Below are positions 54,545-64,000 of a stretch of 64,000 nucleotides of DNA, piece by piece. A program made the translations under genes and the position numbers. Within the stretch, counting starts at the first letter, position 1. Every line of letters starts with the position of its first letter. Location of the stretch: the NCBI GenBank assembly GCA_010093515.1, contig MU001700.1, positions 181,076-245,075 on the forward strand, in the 5' to 3' direction. This stretch comes from Lineolata rhizophorae (taxonomy: Eukaryota; Ascomycota; Dothideomycetes; Lineolatales; Lineolataceae). A model generated the notes under the pieces. The model saw only the letters and a list, made by a program, of their open reading frames with translations. It was not told the origin of the DNA and made no database searches.

Positions 54545-54718
54545 ATCCGTCACCAAACCATTCCACACGCGCGAGCATCCCTCAAACGCGACGGCAAAAT
54601 TAAAACATCTTTTCCCTCAGCTGCCCACCGAATCCGTCATCCAACCATCCCACACGCGCCAGCATTCTTCAAACGCAGCAGCAACATAAATATCTTTCTC
54701 CCTCAGCTGCCCGTCGAC
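54545..54718 (+). repeat. 87-bp tandem duplication directly upstream of the DUF7924 gene
   Basis: Two copies with period 87 bp (54545-54631 and 54632-54718), sharing atccgtca, cacacgcg, cctcaaacgc / cttcaaacgc and tccctcagctgccc. The second copy ends one base before the ATG at 54719, so promoter or 5' UTR sequence has been duplicated. Confidence 0.85.
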
Positions 54719-56452
54719 ATGGCCCGCCATCGCAATCCACTAGCCACCCCGAAGGGTAGGCAGCAAAGCTCTGTACAAATAGATCAAGGTGCCCGTTTCT
54801 TCCACCCGACGAAATGCCCGGCGCTGACTTGCCAACAGGGAAACGTCCTCGAGGTGTCAGCGAAGCAAAGGGGCGGAGACCTCTCCGGAGAAGTGCGCGT
54901 CTAAAGTCCGAGCGCAGCGAAGACGCCGAGCGACAACATTTCCTCCCGGCAGAGAAGACGGCGCAAGAAGAGGTATGCCGTTTTGTCTCGCCGCGCTGCG
55001 TGCGGCCGACTCAAGCTGAATTCCTGCAGGTCCGGCTAGCGCCCCCACGATCCAACGGTCGAAAGCGAGCGCGTGAAATCGAGAGTCCGGTCGGCGACAT
55101 CCCACCCGCGCCCGTCGAAAAGAGGCGGCGCGTATCTCCTGCGGACTCTACCGCCAAGGGACGGACTGATCGGGAGTCATCAGTTTGTGGCATCGAAGCG
55201 CCAATTAATCCCATTGATTATTGGCGGAGAGAAAAGGTTTGGCCCAAAGAATACTTCGAGCCGGCAAACACAATGAGTTATCTGCTCGCCAAGAGGAAGT
55301 CGGCGCCGTCTCTTCGCCGCAAACGATCGGAGTCGGGCGCTCTCTCGGCTAGCTCTACCACGCCCAGCGACCAGAAGCCGAGGGAGGAGAAGAGCGCACC
55401 GTATCAAGACCCGCGTTACAGTACTCTACTGGAAACCAAGGGCAGCTACATGGACAAATCCGAAGTGGGCATTACGGATGCGAGTAGGAAACTGTGCCGA
55501 TCCTTGCTCGAAAGCAAGCAGAGTGTTCCTAGACTCATTGTTTCATGACGACGTGTTCGACAAGGCGTGCCGGAATTTGAAGGACAAGAATGAAGCCAGA
55601 GTGATTCAAGACATCGCTCGCCTGATCGTGCCTTCTGCGGAAACGGCTGCTGTGTTCGGCGCCAAGGCGCTTGAAGTTTTGGTGGAGAGTGTCAACGAGG
55701 GCTGGAATAATTCCATCCCCCTCCTCGGTAGTCGTCTGCAGCCCGACTATGCGGTGGGATTCAAGCGAGCGGCATTCACGGAAGATCAGCTCGCCAAGAT
55801 CAAGCCAATCCTGGGAGACATCATAGACATGTCTTTCTTCATGGCCACGTACTACATGTACTTCCCGTTCCTGATGTGCGAGGTGAAGTGTGGCGCTGCA
55901 GCGCTCGACGTCGCGGACAGGCAGAATGCTCACAGCATGACGCTCGCATTCAGGGCTGTCGCCGAGCTCTTTCGGCTCGTGAGACGCGAGAAGGAGATCG
56001 ATCGGGAAATCCTCGGCTTCTCGGTCTCGCACGACCACCATTCCGTCGCCATCTACGGCCACTACCCTGTTTACGATGGGAAAGGTTTTACCTATTACCG
56101 GCACCCTATCCGCAGTTTCAACTTCACCGAACTAGACGGGAAAGACAAGTGGACGGCGTACAAGTTCACCAAGAACGTCTACGACGTATGGATGCCGGAC
56201 CACCTGGACCGGATCCGCTCGGCCATCAACGACGTGCCGTCCGATTTCGACTTCGGGCTCTCGCAGATTCCGGAGTCTGGACTGTCGCAAAAGCTGGAAA
56301 GTCATCGGCTCGTGCAGTCGTTCACGGAGCCGGAATCGCCGGCGCTCGCGCGCGGCAGCCAGTCGGGCGTTGTCGATCAAGGCACCACCCCGGACACCTC
56401 GTTGATGGAGCGAGAGGCATCCAAGAGACCGAGGAGAGAGGCGGCGGAATAG
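54719..56452 (+). pseudogene. DUF7924 domain gene with one frameshift
   Basis: Fungal DUF7924 family, possibly a distant PD-(D/E)XK-like fold; function unknown. Exon 1 (54719-54755) joins 54839 in phase through a CTGAC branch to give MARHRNPLATPKG-KRPRG. A 57-nt in-frame stretch at 54973-55029 (GTATGC...CTGCAG) may be a second intron. The basic N-terminus (RRSARLKSE, KRRRVSP) is followed by NPIDYWRREKVWPKEYFE, REEKSAPYQDPRYSTLLETK and YMDKSEVGITDASRKLC. After a shift at about 55533 come SLFHDDVFDKACRNLKDKNE, EGWNNSIPL, FMATYYMYFPFLMCEVKCGA, RQNAHSMTLAFRA, YGHYPVYDG and DKWTAYKFTKNVYDVWMPDH. The shift equals one added or two lost bases. About 550 aa if intact. Confidence 0.78.
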
Positions 56453-57754
56453 AAAATGCCGGGTGCGGGCAGTCTCGATGAGGGAGTTCGTCTTGTCCTT
56501 TCCACTTGGCGCGCGATCTGTGTGCGTGTGTGTGTTGTTGAGCGTCACGGAGCGTACGGTATCGAAAACAGAGTGTATTGACGAGATTGTAGAGTTAGGG
56601 GCAACTCTACTCTGCGATCTACGTATGCACGGGGCTATGCCGGGGTCGGCATTACTTGGCCTCGAACTCCCGTGCTGCTGCTGCCATCTACGCTATCCAC
56701 GACATGTGTGTGTATCTAGCGGAGGGCCGGGATGCAGAAGATTTAGCCTAAGCCTGAATTGAATATCCGGGAGCACCCATTGGGCATGACTTGAACGAAC
56801 TCCACCGCGCTTCAACGGACAGCCATTATTCATGGGCATGTGTAGCCGGATCTTATTAGGCACGCACCGTAGGATGTTCTGGTGATCCTAGTGTGGGTAA
56901 GAATGAAGAGTCTCCCGCTTTTTTCGTCACCCGCGTTGGCCTGTTGGCTTGGGCGCCCGGGTTCTGACCCCGGCGGCGGCATGTCGCCCTCACCTCCCCT
57001 GACGATCAGCTTAGTATGTATTGTAACCCTCGTCCGCAATGGACATCGACTGCCTGGACATCGCTCGATATACCCACGGCAGCGAGGTCGCGCCCGACTG
57101 CGAGTACCGCGGCGCGTAGACTCTATGTGCCGGACCCCGCCCGCGACGGGACGCCCCTGACGGCCCGCAAGCAGCGTTTGCGAGCCTGGAGCTGCATAGA
57201 TACACATGTAGGACCACCCAATATTTCTCACGGGAGTAGAGGTGAGCAGCCAGAAGCGAAGAGCAGAGGAGCGAGGAGCAGAGGACTGAGGCGCGAGCGG
57301 AGGAGCGACAAGCACGCAGCAGAGGAGCACGACGTCGATCCTAGTCCGCACGCATTAAATAAAAATCCACCTGCACGCAGCCTGCCGTCGAAACTCTGGA
57401 AACTTGGCGTAGAAGCGGCGTGAAGCTTCGGTCTCCATGTACGGCCGATTCCACCACGCGCTCCTCTGCGCGCCGCTCCCCAGCGACGTGCTCGCCGATC
57501 ACGTGGCAGTCTACCCGATCACGTGGCAGTCTCCCGTGCCCCATCACACATACTAGCATCACCAATCCCCAGGTGCTTCGAAAAAGGCTAAACTAAACAA
57601 AAATCCATGTTGGACATTCGCCGACAACGCCGTTCTATCCAACAGACAAACAACGCCACAAGTATGCCTGATGCCGTCCCTCTGCAACGCGGTCGAGAAT
57701 ACAGGATATTAAGTATTTCCAAAGACACAATGGCGGGCACGTGAATGCGCACGA
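56453..57754. other. spacer between accessory region and SED5
   Basis: No gene recognised. A 20-bp-spaced direct repeat of cgatcacgtggcagtct (57496-57533) contains two CACGTG E-boxes, potential bHLH sites, near the 3' end of SED5. Confidence 0.45.
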
Positions 57755-58963
57755 TCAACCAGCAATAAGGACCCACAACAGGAAGACTATACGCAATCGT
57801 TAGTTAGTGCAAGGCTCGACGCGCAGAGCCGAAATAAGGGGGACACACTCACATATCATGAGAACCCCAAACATCTTCGCCACAAGCCACCGATTCCCGC
57901 TGACCCGACTCCAATACTTCATCAACTCCCTCTGCGCCCCCTGCACGTTATCCACGACGTCCTCCGTGTTGGCGTCGATGCGCTGAATCATCTCGCTCTG
58001 CTCGCTCACCATCTGCGCCAGCTGGCCGAAGATACCGCCCAGCTCGTTGATGGTGCGCTCGATGGTCTCGATCGCTTCGCCACGCTGCTGGACGTACGTG
58101 TTGCTGCCTCCTTGCTGCGCCTCCTCCATGAGCAGCAGCTGCGCGTTGCTGTGCGGCCCGCCTACGCCGCCACTGCCGCCGCCGCCCTCCATGTCCAGGG
58201 TCAAAAGGTCCTGCTGTGCCGCGCCGCCGCCGGGCCCGCCGGGGCCGCCGTCCTGGCGACTCCCCGGCCGCGGCGACCGGCCGCGGCTCTGCGACGGCGT
58301 CTGGTAGAGCGGCGAGTCGGTGCGCGGACGGTCGGGGGGCACGCCGGCGGCGGCGGCGGCGGCGGCGCTGGACCCGACGTGGGAGACGAAGTTCTCGGTG
58401 CGCGAGCGCGACGCCTGGATGTTCCGGGTGCGCAGCTCGAGCACCTCCTTGAAGCTGACCGACACGTCGGCCAGCTTGCCCTGCAGAAGCACGACGACGT
58501 TCTTGTTGTGCTCGCCCTCCTCGCCGGCGGGCCCGGCGGCGGGCCGGGGCCCGCCGCCGCCGGTCCCGCCGCGCGCCAGTCCCTGCAGCTGCCCGATCTG
58601 CCCGTTCAGCGCGGCCAGGTCCTGCTTGATGACGAAGGTGAGCTCGTTGATCTCGACGGGCCGGTCGTCGAAGAGCGTCTTGCGGCCGGCCAGCTGGGCG
58701 AGGCGCTCCAGCTTCGCCGTCGTGGCCGCGATGGCGCGGCCGATGCGCGCCGCCTGCCGGGCGAACTCGGAGCGCTGGCGCGCCGTCGGAGCCTGCTGTC
58801 CGGCATTGCCGTTGGCCTGCGCCGGCCAGCTGCCGGCTGCGGCCTTCTGCGAGTTGCTGAGGAGCGACTGTCGCGCGGCGGCCGTCTTGGGCGCTCGCTT
58901 CTGCGCCTGCGCGAGGATGGAGCGGAACTCTTGGGTGCGGTCTTGTATCGAGGAGATGGCCAT
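57755..58963 (-). CDS. SED5: Golgi syntaxin Sed5 (syntaxin-5 Qa-SNARE)
   Basis: Qa-SNARE for ER-to-Golgi and intra-Golgi fusion, a tail-anchored membrane protein. Minus-strand exons 58963-57853 and 57786-57755 give 380 aa. The N-terminal MAISSIQDRTQEFRSI carries the DRTxEF peptide that binds the SM protein Sly1. An Habc region follows (FARQAARIGRAIAATTAKLE, LFDDRPVEINELTFVIKQDL). A long Gly/Pro/Ala-rich linker holds a QSRGRSPRPGSR segment. The SNARE motif runs from about 300 (GEAIETIERTINELGGIFGQ, then LAQMVSEQSEMIQRID, ANTEDVVDNV) to a C-terminal membrane anchor that crosses the intron (MFGVLMIFFLLWVLIAG). The tiny last exon encodes the end of the anchor. Divergent from GPI2. Confidence 0.92.
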
Positions 58964-59671
58964 GGCGAGCGGCGAGGAGAGACGGCCTTTGGAGGTACGC
59001 GGATCCGAGGGAGTGAAGGCGCCGGAGAGAGCGCTGTTAGGGGCGAGCGCTAAGGAGAAGGAGGTATGACGCCAGGCTGGAGAGGCCGAGCGCGCGCAGG
59101 ACACGCCGATGCACGATGGAGCGACGCCCGGCCAATCACGTGCGCAGTTGTGAACGGATAGGACGAGCCCGAGTGCAAAGAATAACGCCTTTGCAATCGT
59201 CGTTTGCGGGTGGCGAGGATGCAAGGTCGAAGGGTGCAGAGGCCAGGGACGGGGGCGCTGGCGGCCGCGGCCGGAATGCGTAGTACATCCCGCTTGTCCG
59301 CATCAGGTATAGTGTGTACACAGCCTCACGACCTCGCGCCAAGACCTGCCTCATCCGTTGTTCGGCTGTTCATGGGCGCGTGCGGCCGCATCTGATTGGG
59401 CGTTTAGCGATGGAGATAAGATAAGATAAGATGCGCTGCCTCCTGCTCAACACCAAAAATACCCCCCTACGATGATATACTGCAGATCTCTCTTCCTCAC
59501 GCGCAGAATCACTTTCAACCCTATGGGAAGCTGGACTGTAAAGTCGCCCGGGCCGTGGCGCCCTCTCGAAAAACGAAGGACGGTTCGATTCCCCCTCGGG
59601 AGCCGCCTGCACCCACGTTTCGCACGCGCACCGCCCAACCCAGCCGGCCCCAAACCGCCCCAGTCCCGACC
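58964..59671. promoter_or_regulatory. shared divergent promoter region of SED5 and GPI2
   Basis: 708 bp between the two start codons transcribed away from each other. No specific element could be assigned; ataagataagataag (59414-59428) is a repeated GATA-type motif (tandem GATAAG) that could bind GATA factors. Confidence 0.55.
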
Positions 59672-61629
59672 ATGAGCAGCGCCATGACGGCTTCGCACGC
59701 GGGCCACCACTACCACCACCATCACCGACGCCGCGACGGCGCCGCCGCCGCGCACGCCGCGCCCGACCGCTCGCTCCTCTCGCCCGAGGACGCCTTCGGC
59801 ACGACGTCGCCGCCGCCGCCGCGGCGCGAGCGCCGGCGGAGCCCGCTGGGCCTCGGCGGCGGCGGCGCGAGCGGGAGCAATGGCAGCGGCAGCGGCAGCG
59901 GTCACGGTCACGGCTACGGGCGCGGGCACGCCGGGGAGGCGCGGCGGACGCGGCACAAGGAGAGGGGGCGCAGCTCGAGTCGGCGGCGGAAGGCGACGTG
60001 GAAGAAGCTGCTCTGGGTGAAGCAGTCTTGTAAGCGTCGCCGCTCCTTGCGCTTTGCTTTTCCCTCAATTTTATTTTATTTATTTTGCTGCGGTCGATCT
60101 CGGGGCTGACTTTGACCAACTTGGGCCGGCCTTGGCCGGGCCTTTCCGCCCGCCCCGCGCCCACCCATACACACGCACACACACAGATGCCGACAACTAC
60201 ACCGACGAGGAAACCTTCCTCGACCACCTCCAGCGCAACCCGCGCCTGCAGCCGTACGAGTTCTGGCCCTTGGTCGCCGACTCCACCGTCATCGTCCAGC
60301 ACGTCTGCTCCGTCGCCATCTTCGTCTGCTGCTTCTCCGCCATCTTCACCGAGCGCGTCTCGCCCGTCTCCGTCGTCGGCACCGGCACCATCGGCACCGT
60401 GCTCGGCTGGGCCCTGTGGGACTTCTGGGTCGGGCAGGACGAGGCGGCGGCGGCCAAGGCGGCGGCCGGGGCGGCCGAGGCGGCCGTGGACGGCGGCGAC
60501 GACGACGCCGCCGCGCGAGGAGAAGGAGAAGGAGAAGGCCCAGGCCCAGGCCCAGGCCCAGGGGCCCCCGAGGAGACGATGGGCGGTCCCATGGGCGTGC
60601 TGCTTCCGGACGGCCTGCCGGACGGCGCCGCCGAGGACGGCAGCAGCAGCGCCGGCTCGGCCGGCTCGGCCGCGAGCGCCGACGCGCTGCGCGCCAGGGA
60701 CCACGCCGCCGTCGGCCTGGGCGTGACGGGCCTGGCGGGCGGCCTGGCGGCGCCGGCGCTGGCGCCGGCCGGAGGACCGTCCCAGGGAGCGGGCGCAGGA
60801 CCAGGACCAGGAACAGGACCAGGCATCTACACGCTGGCTGGAAACGCGGCGCCGTACTGTGCCGAACCGGCGTTGTCGTCATCGTCGTCGTCGTCGTCGT
60901 CGTCGCCATCGCTGTCGCCGCGCCACCAACAGAGACTCGCGACGGTCAAGTCGGCCGTCATCATCGTGATGGGCCTGCTGGGGCTCAGCCCCATCACCAA
61001 GTCTCTGACCAAGTCTTGGGCCAGCGACTCCATCTGGGCCATGACGTGCTGCCTGCTGTGCATGAACGTGGCGCTGTTCGACTACAGTGGCGGCATCGGG
61101 ACAAAGTGAGCTTCTTTCTCGCAACCCCTTCCTTTTTATCTATTTTTTGTTTATTTATTTTTTTTGTTCGCCTCCAGTGAGCGAGCAAACGTCTCTAACG
61201 CCGCCTTGCCTCGCCCTTCTCTTCCGGGACAGGTTCCCCGCGCCGCTGGCCACCAACGCGGCCGTCATGGCCTCGACGGTGCTCGCCTCGCGCCTCCCGT
61301 CCACCACGCACGTCTTCTCCCTCACCCTCTTCTCCATCGAGGTCTTCGCCCTCTTCCCCGTCTTCCGCCGGCACCTGCGGCACGTGTCGTGGCGCGGCCA
61401 CCTCGGGCTGACGGTGGTGCTGGTCGGCGCCGCCGCCGGCGCGACGGGCGCGACCGTCTCGGGCGGCCGCTGGAGGGCCGCCCTCGCCGGCGTCGTGCTC
61501 GGCGCGCCCTTGGCCATGCTGGGCATGGGCGCCTGCAGCTGGTGGCTGATCGGGCTGCAGAAGTACAAGAACGAGATCCACGGGCCGTGGGACCCGGCCA
61601 GGCCGGTCATCAGGAGGAGGTGGGATTGA
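59672..61629 (+). CDS. GPI2: GPI-GlcNAc transferase subunit Gpi2/PIG-C
   Basis: Multi-pass ER membrane subunit of the complex that transfers GlcNAc to phosphatidylinositol, the first step of GPI-anchor synthesis. Exons 59672-60029, 60187-61105 and 61233-61629 give 557 aa. The family entry motif is WKKLLWVKQSYADNYTDEETF, reconstructed exactly across intron 1. Hydrophobic segments follow (VQHVCSVAIFVCCFSAIF; GTIGTVLGWALWDFWV; SAVIIVMGLLGLSPIT; SIWAMTCCLLCMNVALFDYS; NAAVMASTVLASRLPSTTHV; FSLTLFSIEVFALFPVF; LGLTVVLVGAAAGATGATV). The end carries the PIG-C signature WWLIGLQKYKNEIHGPWD. Unusual features are a His-rich N-terminal tail and an insert of about 150 low-complexity Gly/Pro/Ala/Ser residues between the second and third membrane segments. 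Confidence 0.92.
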
Positions 61630-63317
61630 TGGGAAGGCCGCGCGACGCGCCGCCCAGACGCCCTTCGTTGTTGGGGTGGGGGAAGGTGGGGAGAGGGGGG
61701 CGGAAGGGGGGGAAGGGGGGCGGAAGTTCGGGGCACGCGCCGGTGTCGCAGGCTAGGACGCCCGAGTCCCGCACCTTCTTTTATCCGGCAAGAAGTTATT
61801 TTTGTTCAATCTAGCGTAGTTGTCTATCTAGATTCGGCGGAGGTCCACAGGTGCACTCTCCAGCAGGGCCGCCGGGCACAGGGGGGCCCCGAGGCCGGGG
61901 TCGCGTAAGAGGAGGTTGGCCAGTGCCAAATCGGGTCCTGAATCTTTGAATATCCGCAGCAGCTGGTTTTCTACGGTAAATACACCCCAGCTTTAGTCTA
62001 CATATGTGAATTGTTAAGCATTGCGAACCCGTGCGAAGATATAATTTGAAGCCGAAACCCCCTCCCCCCCACAAATTGTGAAATGTATACAAAAATAAGG
62101 AGTTTTCACCTTTGGAGGAAGCCAGATCTCATCACCAATACCTCAAGAAGTCCGTCCAATCTCCATTGCTCTGTATTTCTTGTTCCATGCGTTCTGGCAC
62201 AGCACCTATCATACGATTGATATATTTGGCCTGAACCGGGGGGAGCTCTGGCTGTTTAGAGATTGTGAAGTCTCATGTGCGACCCGGCCGAGGCCTCTCT
62301 TGCCATCGCCTCGGCCGACGTTCTACTTCACTGGACACAGCTGTTTTCCTTTTTCTCCCCCTTCCAACCCTTTTGCAATAAATGGGGCCTCGAGGCATTT
62401 CTGTATCTTTTTTTGGGGCTCCGGCGCGGTCCCGGACTTCGCCAAGGGATCGCAAAGGCTCGCCGACCGGCACCTGAGCAGCTCCAGCCTGCCTGTCGCA
62501 CACGGCGGGAGCGGTCGGGGTGGACGGACGGATCGGTCGGATCGGGGGGCCGGGGCTCGAGGTCCGTTTCCGGACGTGGCAACGTCTAAGGCGCCATCTG
62601 CTCTGAATCTACGTCTATCAACTGCTACGGCGGTGCCAGGCGCACCGCTACTTTCACACGTTACCTGCGCACGTTGGATCCGCGGCAATGCGCCGGCGGG
62701 GCGGGGCAATCGCGTAGCAACGGTTCCGCTGCCAGACACCTTTTGACAGATGCAGCTTTGCTTTGAAACTTGCTTTGGCATATAGCCGACAGGAAGCCAG
62801 CTGGTGCGGTAGGGCGGAAGGGTGGTTGGGTTCACTTGTCGTGGTTGCGCAGCATCATCTCGAGACTCCTTGGCTTGTATTTCCTAAAGAACAAAAGGGT
62901 GTAGTAAACTAAGTAAAGAATGAACTCCTGTTGTGTATGTGAAAAAGGGTGGCAAGGCAAAATGACAGTTTTGGTGGCTGGTGTGTTGCTGTTGTTCTGA
63001 GAGGAAAGCAAAGGAAAAACTGGGAGCGGGCAGGCAAAGACCATCTCAACTTCTCAACAAGCGGGCATCATCAGTTCCGTCGCTCTCCAACCTCTCAAGA
63101 CAAGCTGAGCTATGATTTACCTCCTAGCGGAAGACGAAGTCGAAGACCAGGCTAACATTTTCCTTTTCTTTGGAGCCTCGCTAGATGCTTTCGGTATAGC
63201 CTGCACATGTTCGGGTCGGCTTTGATGTCTTCAATGGCTTCCTCTTCAATTTTCCTAGACCGCTTCCGCAGTAGGTGGATTGACGTCTTGCCCTATCCCG
63301 GTTGACTTCGGACACCT
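61630..63317. other. spacer, no gene seen
   Basis: Includes the G-rich 3' flank of GPI2 (61670-61730). A frame at 62180-62746 on the plus strand is not supported by any domain, and the opposite strand is equally open. Nothing else recognised. Confidence 0.45.
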
Positions 63318-64000
63318 TCAGATCTCAGATGAGGGCAAGACGATTGTTTGATCGTCACCTGGGAAGGCCCCTGACGAAGCAGAGCTAGCCAGGAAATTAT
63401 TTGCATGATGTTGGCTATGGGGGTGTGGGGGCCAATTTTCGAGGAGAGACTTGGCAACCGGTAGACATTCTTGAGCTGTCGGTCTATCCTGAGGATTCAT
63501 TTGAAGCATCCGGTGCAGAAGGTTGATCCATTTGTCTTGTGGATTTTGGTCGGCCAATTCCATGACTCTAAGGGAGATCCGCCTTGAAAAGCTTGATTCC
63601 GGTTGAGCACGCGAGAGGCTGGGCAACCCATGAGAATATTCCAGAGCCACAACCGCCATGGACCATATGTCTACCGCTGACCAGCAAGAGCGGTCCGCAG
63701 AGCTGCCGCTACCACAGAGTTCATCATATATCTCAGGCGCACAATAAGCGGGAGTTCCACAATGGGATTTGAAAATTTTCTCTCCGCTTGTACTCGCCAA
63801 GCCAAAATCGGCAAGAGCCGTGACAAAGGGTTGCGTAGCCTTTACGAGAATGTTCGCTGGCTTGATGTCGCGATGGATAACGCCATTCGCATGGATGTGC
63901 TCGAGTGCCAGCAACCCCTGGTAAAGTACCGTTTTCACTTGATGTTCGCTTAACGTAATCACCCACCGAGTGTCTCACCCCATCGAGTGTCTCACTCATC
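63318..64000 (-). CDS. Ser/Thr protein kinase, 3' part (5' end outside window)
   Basis: Minus strand; the gene enters from beyond 64000 and ends at 63318. The visible part has consensus catalytic motifs: LSEHQVKTVLYQGLLALEHI, VIHRDIKPANILV (HRD, Lys, Asn), ALADFGLAST (DFG), GTPAYCAPEIYD (APE) and AVDIWSMAVVALEYSHG, then NPQDRPTAQECL. After it comes a short tail ending DDQTIVLPSSEI. An acceptor at about 63980 is likely, because the frame is closed by TGA further upstream. In contrast to the other kinase-like genes in this window the motifs are canonical, so it is probably an active kinase. The N-lobe is not visible; a CAMK- or Chk2-like type cannot be decided. Confidence 0.8.

Noticed and set aside
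58112-59069. Long plus-strand frames antisense to SED5
   Set aside because: Shadows of a GC-rich coding region on the other strand; SED5 is supported by motifs and splicing.
59540-59600. tRNA-like 'ggttcgattcc' sequence
   Set aside because: No cloverleaf arms around it; it lies just upstream of the GPI2 start in otherwise ordinary sequence.
60416-61180. Alternative frames inside GPI2
   Set aside because: Gly/Arg-rich shadows; the membrane segments and family signatures are in the annotated frame.
62180-62746. 188-codon plus-strand frame
   Set aside because: The reverse strand is equally open over the same interval and no domain or splice context is visible.

Overview
This window is nuclear DNA of a filamentous ascomycete, most likely a Sordariomycete (Hypocreales is plausible but not proven). 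The evidence is short 44-193 bp spliceosomal introns with fungal branch points (CTAAC/CTGAC), GC-rich housekeeping genes, and gene families typical of that group. No bacterial operons, CRISPR arrays, rRNA genes or convincing tRNA genes were seen.

Conserved housekeeping genes sit towards both ends and are intact. On the left are APC5 (2424-5277, anaphase-promoting complex), POP7 (11969-12812, RNase P/MRP) and a Ubp3/USP10-type deubiquitinase (13569-16923). On the right are the divergent pair SED5 (57755-58963, Golgi syntaxin) and GPI2/PIG-C (59672-61629, GPI-anchor synthesis). The window ends inside a canonical Ser/Thr kinase gene (63318 onward, minus strand).

Between and around them lies an accessory compartment. 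It holds protein-kinase-like genes (7.1, 19.4, 21-22.3, 34.5-35.2, 41.6-42.1 kb), APH-type small-molecule kinase-like genes (10.2-11.5 and 17.7 kb), three members of a fungal PD-(D/E)XK nuclease-like family (23.5-25.5, 37.7-39.1, 49.8-51.5 kb), a DUF7924 gene (54.7-56.5 kb), an F-box gene (52.6-53.6 kb) and a Myb-like relic (33.6-34.3 kb). Many carry frameshifts, nonsense codons or deletions, while two PD-(D/E)XK genes, the F-box gene and the 7.1 kb kinase-like gene are intact. About 41-49.7 kb is gene-poor.

The most unusual structure is at 5.83-10.5 kb: a kinase-like gene flanked by long, nested inverted repeats. Their outer parts hold the 5' end of an APH-like gene on both sides, plus a shared upstream element (element A). 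Diverged copies of element A recur at 22.4-22.7 kb (directly upstream of another kinase gene) and at 27.14 kb. It looks like a mobile or duplicated promoter module, rich in a CATTRTTCGYG-type motif, serving kinase and APH families. Truncated LINE fragments and two perfect adjacent hairpins have been inserted into one arm.

The housekeeping genes cover mitotic ubiquitination, deubiquitination, tRNA/rRNA processing, Golgi fusion and GPI anchoring, and they are not functionally linked. The accessory genes look like a birth-and-death island of nuclease, kinase and ubiquitin-adaptor families, comparable in general style to lineage-specific effector or genome-conflict repertoires; that last point is inference. 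All splice sites and family names here were read by eye, without database searches.
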